Source: 3107 sp001483205
GTDB lineage: Bacteria > Pseudomonadota > Alphaproteobacteria > Rhodobacterales > Rhodobacteraceae
NCBI GenBank assembly: GCA_964291375.2
Contig: OZ219810.1
Location: forward strand, 117,298-181,297
Length of the DNA stretch: 64,000 nt
Direction of reading: 5' to 3'
The notes under the pieces are model-generated. The model was not told the origin of the DNA. It did no database searches and saw nothing but the letters and a program-made list of their open reading frames with translations. This document shows positions 7,109-14,359 of the stretch, one piece after another. The first letter of the stretch is position 1, and every line of letters starts with the position of its first letter. Made by a program: the position numbers and the translations under genes.

Positions 7109-9334
7109 TCACTCGCCCCGGTTCACCCCGAACAACTCCAGCAGCAGGGTCTCGATTGCGCCGCCGATGCCCCCGGTGCGGTCGGCCCCCACGGTCCCCC
7201 CGGCACCGCCGCCGCGCGCCCCGCCCGGTTGCGCCGCCCTGCCAAACACCTGCCCCGGCTCAGGGGCGGCCATCGGCAGGGGGCGCACCCCGGTCCCTTC
7301 ATGCACCCGGACCATGGTTTCGCGCCAGATGTCCGCGGGCAGCCCCCCGCCCGTGACCCCGCGAAGCGGCGTGTTGTCGTCATATCCCATCCACACCCCG
7401 GCCACATAATCAGCGGTAAACCCGATGAACCAGGCATCGCGCGCGGCCTGGGTTGTGCCGGTTTTGCCCGCCGCCTGCCGACCATCGGGCAGGCGCGCCC
7501 GCCCGCCGGTGCCGTCCTCGACAACCCGGCTCATCATATATGTCAACTGACGGGCGGCGGCCCCGGAAATCACCCGCTCGCCGATCCCGCCGCTCTGTTC
7601 CATCAGCGGCTCCCGATCCCCCTGAAGGCGCAGCTCCACCAACCCGTAAGGCGTTACCGAACTGCCGCCGTTCAGGATGCCCGCATAGGCCCCCGTCATC
7701 TCGATCAGCGTTGCCTCTGACGCGCCAAGCGCCAGCGCCGGGCCATCCGCCAGATCACTGCCGATCCCGAAATCCGCCGCCACCGCGCGCACGGCATCGC
7801 GCCCCACGGCCTCAGACACCCGCACCGCGGCGGTATTCAGCGACCTGCCGAGCGCCTCGGTCAGCGTCACCGCCCCGCGCACCACCTCATCGCGATAGTT
7901 TTCCGGCGTCCACAGGCCGGAACCGGGCACATCAAGCGTCAGCGGAGAGGCATCCACAAGGTCATCCGCCCCATGGCCCAGATCAAGCGCGGCGGCATAG
8001 ACAAAGGGCTTAAAGGTCGATCCGGTCTGCCTCTGCGCCTGAGTCGCCCGGTTGAACGCCCCGACGGCCCGGGTGTTCCGCCCGCCGACCATCGCCCGCA
8101 CCGCCCCGTCCGCCGACATCACGACAATCGCCGCCTGCGCCTTTGACCCCTCGCGCACTTTTGTCTCAAACACATGGCGCATCGCGTCCTCGGCGGCGGT
8201 CTGGATGCGCTGGTCAAGCGTGGTCCGCAGGATCACATCCTCGGTGGTGTCGCGGGTCAGGAAATCCGGCCCGCGCCCCATCACCCAATCGGCGAAATAC
8301 CCCCCGGCCCGCGCCGCCGCCGCCTGCGACAGCCCCGCCGGATCGGCCCGCGCCGCCGCAGCCCCGGCAGCACTCAGATAGCCCTGCTCCGCCATCAGCC
8401 GCAGCACGGTTGCCGCCCGGTCCTGCGCCCGCCCCAGATCATTCGTCGGTGCATAGCGGCTCGGGGCCACCAGAAGCCCGGCCAGCATCGCCGCCTGCGC
8501 CGGGCTGACCGCATTGGCCGACACGCCGAAATACCGTCGGCTGGCGGCCTCGAACCCGCGCGCCCCCGCCCCCAGAAACGCCCGGTTCAGATAGATGGTC
8601 AGAATTTCGTCCTTGGTGAATTTCGCCTCCAGCGCCAGCGCATAGACCGCCTCGCGCGCCTTGCGCCACAGCGACCCTTTTCGGCAATCGGCCTCATATG
8701 CGGCCTCGGATGACCACTCCGACGGCACATAAGGCACACCGAGGCAAAGCAGTTTTGCCGTCTGCTGGGTGATTGTGGACCCGCCATGGCCGGACAGCGG
8801 CCCGCGCCCCTCTCGCAGGTTGATCACAATCGCCGAGGCAATCCCGCGCGGGCTGATCCCGAAATGCCGGTAAAAGCGCTGGTCCTCGGTGGCGATCACC
8901 GCATTCCGCAGATGCGGCGAGACCGTCTCTGCCGTGATCATGCCGCCGAATTGCTCGCCCCGCCAGGCAAACACCGCACCGTGACGGTCGAGCAGCGTAA
9001 CAGACCCCCGCGCGCGCTGGTCGATCATCTGGCCCAGGGGCGGCAGATTCAGGAACACATAGCCGAACCAGAGTGCCAGAAACAGGCCGAAGACGAACGC
9101 CCCCCGCCAGAGCAACCAGCGCACCGGCCGCCAGAGCCGGACCAGCGGCCGGAGAATCAGCCACCCGGCCCACAGCAACAACCGGATGAGCGGATGACGG
9201 GCGCGGGGTTTGCGCCCGCGTGCGCTTTTCCTGCGCGGGGCGGGGTTTGTGTGCCCCTGATCCCGTGTGCGCGCCTTTCCTGCGCGGGGCGGGGTTTTTC
9301 CGCCGGAACTGCCCGATTTGCCGGAACTTCTCAT
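7109..9334 (-). CDS. Class A penicillin-binding protein (transglycosylase/transpeptidase, PBP1A family)
   Basis: A 741-residue bifunctional peptidoglycan synthase anchored in the inner membrane. The N-terminus is a highly basic cytoplasmic tail of about 60 residues, followed by a transmembrane segment (about 78-96, GAFVFGLFLALWFGYVFLNL). The glycosyltransferase domain (family 51) shows VIATEDQRFYRHFG with the catalytic Glu, GGSTITQQTAKLL and KFTKDEILTIYLNRAFLG. The transpeptidase domain shows the serine nucleophile motif STFKP, SLN as the SxN motif and KTGTT as the KTG box. It polymerises glycan strands and cross-links peptides. No outer-membrane docking domain such as UB2H is recognisable. 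The ATG at 9334 lacks a strong ribosome site; nothing better is apparent. The gene is monocistronic. Confidence 0.93.
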   Translation of the reverse strand: MRSSGKSGSSGGKTPPRAGKARTRDQGHTNPAPRRKSARGRKPRARHPLIRLLLWAGWLILRPLVRLWRPVRWLLWRGAFVFGLFLALWFGYVFLNLPPLGQMIDQRARGSVTLLDRHGAVFAWRGEQFGGMITAETVSPHLRNAVIATEDQRFYRHFGISPRGIASAIVINLREGRGPLSGHGGSTITQQTAKLLCLGVPYVPSEWSSEAAYEADCRKGSLWRKAREAVYALALEAKFTKDEILTIYLNRAFLGAGARGFEAASRRYFGVSANAVSPAQAAMLAGLLVAPSRYAPTNDLGRAQDRAATVLRLMAEQGYLSAAGAAAARADPAGLSQAAAARAGGYFADWVMGRGPDFLTRDTTEDVILRTTLDQRIQTAAEDAMRHVFETKVREGSKAQAAIVVMSADGAVRAMVGGRNTRAVGAFNRATQAQRQTGSTFKPFVYAAALDLGHGADDLVDASPLTLDVPGSGLWTPENYRDEVVRGAVTLTEALGRSLNTAAVRVSEAVGRDAVRAVAADFGIGSDLADGPALALGASEATLIEMTGAYAGILNGGSSVTPYGLVELRLQGDREPLMEQSGGIGERVISGAAARQLTYMMSRVVEDGTGGRARLPDGRQAAGKTGTTQAARDAWFIGFTADYVAGVWMGYDDNTPLRGVTGGGLPADIWRETMVRVHEGTGVRPLPMAAPEPGQVFGRAAQPGGARGGGAGGTVGADRTGGIGGAIETLLLELFGVNRGE

Positions 9335-9743
9335 ACCGATCAGCCTGCCCGTTCTCTGCCCTTTTTACGCATCTTACACCGCGGGCCTGCGAATGTGGAG
9401 TGCCTTTGAGGAGCCCCGCCGACGGTATGGCAAGGGGGGCGCGCCGCGAAAAACCGGCCTCACCCCCATCCCGACAGGCGCGGATCACGCCCCGGCCATC
9501 CCCCATCCCGACAAACCCGCACATTCCCGAAAAATTTTACCATTAAATTTCAATATCTTACAATCAGTCACAAAAATTTCTTGCCGAATTACAAAAATGC
9601 ACCACCCCGGTCAAACTCTTGCCGCAATCGAATGGCCATATCCCCTCATGCCACGGTGAAAAACAGCAGTTCACTTGCTGTAGGAGTTAAAGAGGACGAC
9701 CGAGGCGAGTGAACAGAAAAGCGAACCCTGAAAGGAACCTGAT
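9335..9743. other. Intergenic region, locally AT-rich, before the pilin genes
   Basis: About 400 bp without a convincing gene. Positions 9536-9605 are conspicuously AT-rich for this genome (ATTTTACCATTAAATTTC and similar) and are the best place for divergent promoters of the PBP gene and the first pilin gene, although no well-spaced -35/-10 pair stands out. At 9662-9681 ACAGCA...TGCTGT forms a small hairpin in the presumed pilin leader. AAGGA 8 nt before the ATG at 9744 is the ribosome site. Confidence 0.4.
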
Positions 9744-9944
9744 ATGAAACTGTTTGAACTGGCGAAGAACTTTCGCAATGACGAATCCGGCGCGGTGACC
9801 GTTGACTGGGTGGTGCTGACCGCTGCGGTTGTGGCCCTGGCCATCGGCGTTCTGGCCGGGGTCACGACGGCAACCGATGACCTGGCCACCGAAATCAAGG
9901 ATGCGGTTGAAGGTGTGGACATTGATACCGGCGATAACAGCTAA
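9744..9944 (+). CDS. Flp-like type IVb pilin-related small protein, copy 1
   Basis: A 66-residue protein: a short basic leader (MKLFELAKNFRNDESG), then AVTVDWVVLTAAVVALAIGV as the hydrophobic helix, then an acidic tail ending DIDTGDNS. The arrangement is that of Flp/TadE-class prepilins, processed after the glycine by a TadV/CpaA prepilin peptidase. At positions +5/+6 after the cleavage glycine it has Asp-Trp instead of the usual Glu-Tyr. Such GAVTVDW proteins are widespread in Rhodobacterales, but whether they build pili is not established to my knowledge. A paralogue begins 420 bp downstream with its own copy of the 3' hairpins, so the pair arose by tandem duplication. The rest of a tad locus is absent except for cpaB at 11123. 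Confidence 0.75.
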   Translation: MKLFELAKNFRNDESGAVTVDWVVLTAAVVALAIGVLAGVTTATDDLATEIKDAVEGVDIDTGDNS

Positions 9945-9962
9945 AATAGTCCTGAACGGTTT

Positions 9963-9996
9963 TCCGGGGGGTGGCGCATGTGCCCATCCCCCCGGA
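9963..9996 (+). other. Conserved 3'-UTR hairpin after pilin copy 1
   Basis: TCCGGGGGG pairs with CCCCCCGGA around a loop containing GCATGTGCC. The same architecture and loop sequence recur after the second pilin gene (10386-10415), although the flanking bases have diverged. Retention of stem and loop after duplication suggests an RNA-level role such as mRNA stability; this is inference. Confidence 0.55.
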
Positions 9997-10006
9997 CGAT
10001 CCGCCT

Positions 10007-10045
10007 GAAGGCCCCTCGCTTCTCCCCGCGGGGGCCTTCACTTTT
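10007..10045 (+). terminator. Intrinsic terminator after pilin copy 1
   Basis: GAAGGCCCC at 10007-10015 pairs with GGGGCCTTC at 10031-10039, followed by ACTTTT. It lies 60 nt after the stop codon, just behind the conserved hairpin. Confidence 0.7.
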
Positions 10046-10163
10046 GCAGGCGGGCGATCAGGGCTGAGCGGTATCTTCGCAAAACCGGCGCAGATTGTCC
10101 AACCTTTCGCCACAATGGTAAAGAACAAGGGAAAGGCGCGGTGCAGCGTCGTGGAGAGGGCAG

Positions 10164-10358
10164 ATGATTTCCGAAATTCGCAGCTTCATTTCCGATGATA
10201 CCGGTGCGGTCACGGTTGACTGGGTGGTTCTGACCGCCGCAGTCGTGGCCCTGACCATCGGTGTCATGGCCGGGATAACGGTAGCAACCGATACCGGAGC
10301 CGACAACATCAAGGATGCGGTTGAAGGTATAGACATTGATACCGGCGATAACACCTGA
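10164..10358 (+). CDS. Flp-like type IVb pilin-related small protein, copy 2
   Basis: A 64-residue paralogue of the protein at 9744. The leader differs (MISEIRSFISDDTG), but the helix AVTVDWVVLTAAVVALTIGV and the tail IDIDTGDNT are almost the same. It has the same prepilin-like cleavage glycine and Asp-Trp at +5/+6. GAGAGGG lies just upstream of the ATG. The two leaders are the most diverged part, which may set different processing or assembly. It also has its own hairpin and terminator, so each copy can be expressed and terminated separately. A structural surface role is assumed from the pilin-like architecture only. Confidence 0.73.
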   Translation: MISEIRSFISDDTGAVTVDWVVLTAAVVALTIGVMAGITVATDTGADNIKDAVEGIDIDTGDNT

Positions 10359-10385
10359 TATAACCCGACACACGCTGAACAGTTT

Positions 10386-10415
10386 TCCGGGGTGACGCAT
10401 GTGCCATGCCCCGGA
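10386..10415 (+). other. Conserved 3'-UTR hairpin after pilin copy 2
   Basis: TCCGGGG pairs with CCCCGGA around a loop containing GCATGTGCC, matching the hairpin at 9963-9996 in position and loop. Confidence 0.55.
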
Positions 10416-10424
10416 TGATCGGCT

Positions 10425-10461
10425 GAAGGCCCCCGAACCCTCCTCGCGGGGGTCTTCTTTT
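10425..10461 (+). terminator. Intrinsic terminator after pilin copy 2
   Basis: GAAGGCCCCC pairs with GGGGGTCTTC (one mismatch), followed by TTTT. It is the duplicate of the terminator at 10007. Confidence 0.7.
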
Positions 10462-10538
10462 CGGGACACGGCTGTAAAGGGGAAAAATCTGTCCTTTTTG
10501 CATTGATCTGATCAACGATGGTTCATAGTATTTGACAT

Positions 10539-10886
10539 ATGACGCAGGAAAAAATCACCTTGCAGAGCATTGACCGCCGCCTTCGGGAAGTGGAGCGAAC
10601 TGACCGGAACCCCGGCGGCTGGGTTACAGATGTTTCCCTGATCAAGCGCGATCTTCGCTGGGTCATAGCGATCGGTGCAGCAATCATCGCGGGCCTGATC
10701 TATGTCTACCGGGATATTGATTCCACGCTTGACGTGAACAGCGAACGACTGGCCCGGATTGAAACCACGCTTGATGCGAACAATGGGCGGTTGGATCGGA
10801 TTGAAACCACGCTTGATACGAACGGCGAGCGGCTGGATCGGATCGAAACCACGCTTGAACGCATTGAGACTCGCTTATCCGAGTGA
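10539..10886 (+). CDS. Small membrane protein with tandem 14-residue coiled-coil repeats
   Basis: A 115-residue protein of unrecognised family. It has an N-terminal soluble part (about 1-38), one transmembrane helix (about 41-57, WVIAIGAAIIAGLIYVY), then three 14-residue repeats of the form LDxNxxRLxRIETT and a fourth partial one to the C-terminus. The repeats have heptad-like spacing of Leu and Ile and should form a coiled coil, so the protein is probably a membrane-anchored oligomer. At DNA level the repeats are 42-bp units starting at 10728, 10770 and 10812, very alike, indicating recent expansion. The ATG lacks an obvious Shine-Dalgarno. It sits between the pilin pair and cpaB on the same strand, but a functional link is unproven. 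Confidence 0.6.
   Translation: MTQEKITLQSIDRRLREVERTDRNPGGWVTDVSLIKRDLRWVIAIGAAIIAGLIYVYRDIDSTLDVNSERLARIETTLDANNGRLDRIETTLDTNGERLDRIETTLERIETRLSE
10728..10853 (+). repeat. Three 42-bp tandem repeats inside a coding gene
   Basis: Units at 10728-10769, 10770-10811 and 10812-10853 each begin CTTGA and end GAAACCACG, encoding 14 residues each. The unit length is a multiple of three, so copy-number change would keep the frame and alter only coiled-coil length. Confidence 0.85.
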
Positions 10887-11122
10887 AGGCCATGATGATC
10901 GCGGTGCCGGAAAGAGACTTGGGCGAACCGCGGTGATCGGGATGGGTAAACCCGTGGTTGGCAGAGCAAATCCCTGTCGCGTGTCCCGCGCCGTGAATCC
11001 GTGCCGTCAAATCCTTTAACCCGACATGCTTTCGCCGCATTTACCCGCCAGTATCACCCCGAACAGACAAAAACGATTCCGGCCCCCGCGAATCAGGCCG
11101 GGCAAAAGGAAAGGGCGCAAAG
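10887..11122. other. Intergenic region before cpaB
   Basis: 236 bp with no gene that I can support and no terminal sequence of the dispersed repeats. AAGGAAAGGGCGCAAAG immediately before 11123 is the cpaB ribosome site. The stretch GGGATGGGTAAACCCG near 10940 can form a small hairpin; I attach no function to it. Confidence 0.3.
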
Positions 11123-11959
11123 ATGCGTTTGGTATTCGGACTAGTGCTGTTGGTGGGCGTCGGGTTGGCCGGTTTTGCCGTCCATCAGGCAAGAAATTAC
11201 GTCGGCGCGCATAAAACCGCGCTGGAAAAAGAGCGTGCGATCAGCGCCGAGGCGGTCGAGACCAGCCCGGTTTACGTTTCCAACCGGGCGTTTCGCTATG
11301 GCGAGCGGCTGACAGAGGAAGACGTGCGCATGGTGCCGTTCCCGGTCGAGGCGCTTCCCGAAGGCACATTCGCGGAACTGACCGATCTGTTCCCCGAGAG
11401 CGGCCCCGCCTTTCGCACCGCCACCCGGTCGATGGAAAAGGATGAGGCGATTCTGAAGGTGAAAGTGACCGAGCCGGGCAAGGATGCGGGGATTACGTCG
11501 CGGCTGAAACCGGGGATGCGGGCCTTTGCGATCCGGGTTGACGTGACCAGCGGGGTGTCGGGGTTCCTGCGGCCCGGTGACAATGTGGATATTTACTGGA
11601 CCGGGACGGCGCTGGGTCAGGAAATCACCAAGCTGATTGAGACCCAGGTCGGGCTGATTGCGATTGACCAGTCGGCGGATGAAGACCTGAACAAGGCGAC
11701 GGTGGCCCGGACGGTGACGGTGCAGGTGACGCCAACCCAGGTCGCCGCGCTGGCGCAGGCGCAGTCGAGCGGGCGGTTGTCGCTGGCGCTGGTGGGCGTG
11801 GAGGATGATACCGTGGTTCAGTCGGTGGAGATCGACCAGAACAAGCTGTTGGGGATTGAGCAGCAGCAGACGGTGGAGGTTCAGAAGGAACAGGTCTGCA
11901 CGACGCGGACACGCCGGGGGACAGAGACCGTCGAGGTCAGGATTCCCTGCCCGGATTGA
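11123..11959 (+). CDS. cpaB: Flp pilus assembly protein CpaB/RcpC
   Basis: A 278-residue protein with an N-terminal membrane anchor (about residues 3-20, LVFGLVLLVGVGLAGFAV) and a large periplasmic part. The SAF-like region starts around VSNRAFRYGERLTEEDV, followed by GMRAFAIRVDVTSGVSGFLRPGDNVDIYWT, the hallmark of the CpaB/RcpC domain. CpaB helps assemble or gate the secretin of Tad/Flp pilus systems. Two C-terminal cysteines (EQVCTTRTR and IPCPD) may form a disulfide. It is normally followed by cpaC, cpaE, cpaF, tadB and tadC. Here the next 200 bp are repeats and the next gene is on the other strand, so this is an isolated copy, perhaps split from its locus by rearrangement. The two pilin-like genes upstream keep a thematic link. 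Confidence 0.88.
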   Translation: MRLVFGLVLLVGVGLAGFAVHQARNYVGAHKTALEKERAISAEAVETSPVYVSNRAFRYGERLTEEDVRMVPFPVEALPEGTFAELTDLFPESGPAFRTATRSMEKDEAILKVKVTEPGKDAGITSRLKPGMRAFAIRVDVTSGVSGFLRPGDNVDIYWTGTALGQEITKLIETQVGLIAIDQSADEDLNKATVARTVTVQVTPTQVAALAQAQSSGRLSLALVGVEDDTVVQSVEIDQNKLLGIEQQQTVEVQKEQVCTTRTRRGTETVEVRIPCPD

Positions 11960-12057
11960 TCCGGGGCTGGCCGGGGGGTTGATCCGGACTGACCCGGCAG
12001 GCGGCAGACGACATTGCGGTTGCGGGCATCCGGCGCGGGTGCCCGTTTTCTTTTCAG

Positions 12058-12120
12058 AGCATCCGTATGGTTGGCGCATCGGTGGCCAACCCGCCCCGCC
12101 CGGTCGTAAGGCGAGGTTGC
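12058..12120 (+). repeat. Partial dispersed intergenic repeat
   Basis: GTTGGCGCATCGGTGGCCAACCCGCCCCGCCCGGTCG resembles the internal part of the elements at 52245 and (inverted) 16600. Terminal AAGACCTCTGCATA-type sequences are missing, so only a remnant is present between cpaB and the acyl-CoA synthetase. Confidence 0.4.
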
Positions 12121-12169
12121 GCCCCACGGCGCGCCCGCCGTAGAGAAGAATCCCGACAATGGCCCCGGC

Positions 12170-12318
12170 TTACTCCGCCCATTTCCAGGGCCGGGTATAA
12201 ACCCCCAGACACTGGTTCAGGTGGTCATCGGAAACATCATCCCCGGTCCGGCTGATCACCGCCACCAGACCCAGCTTTCTGTCATCCGTCACGGTTTCGA
12301 CCCGCGCCGCCACCCCCC
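12170..12318 (-). pseudogene. Out-of-frame C-terminal tail of the acyl-CoA synthetase
   Basis: Read on the minus strand in the alternative frame, this stretch encodes VAARVETVTDDRKLGLVAVI and about 30 further residues ending PWKWAE before a TAA at 12170-12172. This looks like the C-terminal extension of the same acyl-CoA synthetase family. It joins the main frame perfectly if one G is added to the G6 run (C6 at 12313-12318 on the plus strand). The separate frame also has a GTG overlapping the stop (GTGA) that could make a 40-residue peptide, but no ribosome site supports it. It is either a real one-base deletion, a sequencing error in a homopolymer, or slippage-based variation. Confidence 0.65.
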
Positions 12319-14067
12319 ATCCTTCAGGGCCTGATCATAAATCCGCCGGATCGCCATCTTGCGCAGTTCGGGCTTGAACACCTTGCCGACGGCTGTCTTC
12401 GGCAATTCCGGGACGATCTCCAGATATTTGGGGCGTGCCGCGCGTTCGGGAACATGGGCGCGGGCATGGGCCAGAAGCTCCTCAACCCCGGCCTCGGCCC
12501 CGGCCACCAGCTCCACATAAGCGCAGGGCAATTCGCCCGCATGGGCGTCGGGCTGGCCGATGGCACCGACAAAGGCAACCGCTTCGTGCCCGGCAAGCGC
12601 GTCTTCGATCCCTGCCGGGTCAATGTTGTAACCACCGCGAATGATCAGATCCTTCACCCGGCCCGTGATCCACAAATACCCGTCTGCATCAAGGCGGCCC
12701 AGATCGCCGGTCCTGAGATAGGCATCATTGTGAAAGAGGTCGCGATTCTTGTCGGTTTCGGTGTAGGTGTTGCCGGTGACCACGCCGGGATTGGCGATGC
12801 AGACCTCCCCCACCTCATCGGTTGCGCATTCGACGGGGGCGTCGCCCTCCGGCCCCCCGTGGCGGATGATCTTCACGTCCGTATGGGGGAACGGAATACC
12901 GACAGAGCCGATTTTCCGGTCGCCCTCCGGCGGGTTGCAGGACACGAGGCAGGTTGCTTCGGTCAGCCCGTAGCCCTCGACGATGGTGACGCCCGTTGCC
13001 GTCTCGAACCGGCGGAACAGCTCTACCGGCAGGGGGGCAGAGCCGGAAAACGCCACCTTCAGCGACGAAAGGTCCGCATCCACCGGGCGCTGCATCAGGG
13101 CGGAAATCGCCGTCGGCACCGTGATGATAAAGGTGATCCGCCAGCGCTCGATCAGCTTCCAGAAATTGTCGAACACCCCCTCGCCGCGATACCCGGCAGG
13201 GGTCGGAAAGACCACATGCGCGCCAGAGGCAATCATCGACATCAGCACCGCATAGACGGCAAAGACGTGAAACAGCGGCAGCGGGCAGATGACCGTATCG
13301 CCCTCGGCAAACAACAGCTTGTGGCCAAGCCAGCCATTATAGATCATGCCCGAATAGCGGTGCCGCGCCACCTTGGGCATTCCGGTGGTCCCGCCGGTAT
13401 GAAAATAGGCCGCCACCCGGTCGCCCGTGCTGTCGGGGAAATCGAGCGTGGCATTCTGCTGCCCCGTCGCGGCGTTGAAATCCAGCACCCGCGCGCTGTG
13501 GGTCACCGGATTTTTCGGGCGGATGAGCGGCACGATCCAGCGTTTGGGCGGCGTCAGATAGCGCAGCAGGTCAACTTCAAGCACCGTCTTGACATTCGGG
13601 GCCATCGCCACCGCCTGCGCCGCCTTTTGCGGCACGTCGGTTTTCGGAAATGCCTTCAGGGTCACAAGCACCTTCGCCCCGGTTTCGCGCAGGATGGCGG
13701 CAATCTGTTCCGGCTCCAGCAGCGGGTTGATCGGGCTGACAACCCCGGCAACCGCCCCCCCGAGAAGCGCGTGGATCGTCTCGGTGCAGTTGGGAAGCAG
13801 ACAGGCGACCACATCTTCCTCTCCCACACCGAGGGCGCGAAACAGGTTGGCGGCGCGGGTTGCCCCGGCGTGAACCTCTGACCAGTTGAGCGTTTCAGCC
13901 TTGTCCTGCGGGCCGGAAGTCAACTGAAAGCTGACGGCGTTGCTGTTGCCGTATCGCTCTTTGGCCCGGGTCAGAAAGCCGTAAAGTGTTTCGGGGCGAT
14001 CAACATCTGCCCAAGCAGATTCGGCCTCAATGGCGTCACGATCCGCAACGGTTGCAAATTTTCCCAT
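12289..14067 (-). CDS. AMP-dependent acyl-CoA synthetase (C-terminus frameshifted)
   Basis: A 592-residue member of the ANL adenylating family, activating a carboxylic acid to acyl-AMP and then acyl-CoA in the cytosol. The phosphate-binding loop is YFHTGGTTGMPKVARHRY, followed by FSGSAPLPVELFRRF, VEGYGLTEATCLVSCNP (motif A5), YLRTGDLGRLDADGYLWITG (A7/A8) and LPKTAVGKVFKPEL with the catalytic lysine (A10). The order and the long N-terminal part fit the PRK07529-like acyl-CoA synthetases; the substrate is not readable. The ATG at 14067 has GGAGGA 7 nt upstream; an upstream in-frame ATG at 14121 has no site. The protein ends GGWRRGSKP because of an apparent missing G at 12313-12318; about 46 family-typical residues follow in another frame. 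All catalytic motifs precede the break. Confidence 0.88.
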   Translation of the reverse strand: MGKFATVADRDAIEAESAWADVDRPETLYGFLTRAKERYGNSNAVSFQLTSGPQDKAETLNWSEVHAGATRAANLFRALGVGEEDVVACLLPNCTETIHALLGGAVAGVVSPINPLLEPEQIAAILRETGAKVLVTLKAFPKTDVPQKAAQAVAMAPNVKTVLEVDLLRYLTPPKRWIVPLIRPKNPVTHSARVLDFNAATGQQNATLDFPDSTGDRVAAYFHTGGTTGMPKVARHRYSGMIYNGWLGHKLLFAEGDTVICPLPLFHVFAVYAVLMSMIASGAHVVFPTPAGYRGEGVFDNFWKLIERWRITFIITVPTAISALMQRPVDADLSSLKVAFSGSAPLPVELFRRFETATGVTIVEGYGLTEATCLVSCNPPEGDRKIGSVGIPFPHTDVKIIRHGGPEGDAPVECATDEVGEVCIANPGVVTGNTYTETDKNRDLFHNDAYLRTGDLGRLDADGYLWITGRVKDLIIRGGYNIDPAGIEDALAGHEAVAFVGAIGQPDAHAGELPCAYVELVAGAEAGVEELLAHARAHVPERAARPKYLEIVPELPKTAVGKVFKPELRKMAIRRIYDQALKDGGWRRGSKP

Positions 14068-14151
14068 GTTTTGATCCTCCGGGCGCAGCATGTCCCCCAA
14101 GCAAGAATGACGGCGAATCACCGATCCCGCAAGCCTGACGCGCCCAGGTGC

Positions 14152-14231
14152 CGGGAAAAGACCTTTGCATATAGCGGGGCGATGTAAAATTGATCACAGA
14201 CTCCCCCCGATCCTGTCAGGGCGCTGCTGCG
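14152..14231 (+). repeat. Dispersed repeat, type with GTAAAATTGATCACAG core, copy 1
   Basis: From AAAAGACCTTTGCATATAGC it continues into GTAAAATTGATCACAGACTC...GATCCTGTCAGGGCGC. A second copy with the same order lies at 19034-19112. The left end is the general terminal sequence of the window's repeats; the core is specific to these two copies. It lies between the acyl-CoA synthetase start and a pair of operator-like palindromes. Confidence 0.6.
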
Positions 14232-14235
14232 TGAA

Positions 14236-14249
14236 TGTAAGCGCTTTCA
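14236..14249. promoter_or_regulatory. LacI-type operator-like palindrome 1
   Basis: TGTAAGCGCTTTCA fits the LacI/GalR-family operator pattern TGNAANCGNTTNCA with the central CG. A second palindrome follows with a 21-bp centre-to-centre distance, two helical turns, so two dimers could bind the same face. It lies 169 bp upstream of the acyl-CoA synthetase start. Confidence 0.45.
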
Positions 14250-14256
14250 TTGAAAA

Positions 14257-14270
14257 TGTAAGCCCTTACA
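14257..14270. promoter_or_regulatory. LacI-type operator-like palindrome 2
   Basis: TGTAAGCCCTTACA has perfect 6-bp arms and lacks only the central CG of the LacI consensus. It is the partner of the site at 14236. No LacI-family gene is present in the window. Confidence 0.4.
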
Positions 14271-14310
14271 TTCCGGCAAAGAGGCAAAACCCGCGTCCGG
14301 GGCGCGGGAC

Positions 14311-14352
14311 AGCGCGGCTTGGACAGTTCCGCCGGGCGGGATCAGGGCCGAA
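14311..14352 (+). repeat. Dispersed repeat module (GTTCCGCCGGGCGGGATCAG)
   Basis: GTTCCGCCGGGCGGGATCAG and GGCCGAAAGCTG recur at 51788 and 63429 with a common continuation in those copies (GGACTCAAAATCCGGGCGTCA). Here the continuation is replaced by the end of the ABC transporter gene at 14360. Confidence 0.55.
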
Positions 14353-14359
14353 AGCTGCG

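Noticed and set aside
10728..10853. Regular direct repeats considered as a CRISPR array
   Set aside because: Units are contiguous 42-bp repeats without spacers and lie in frame inside a gene.
12170..12292. Independent 40-residue gene starting at the GTG that overlaps the acyl-CoA synthetase stop
   Set aside because: No ribosome site. The sequence continues the parent enzyme family in frame if one G is restored, so it is better explained as a displaced C-terminus.
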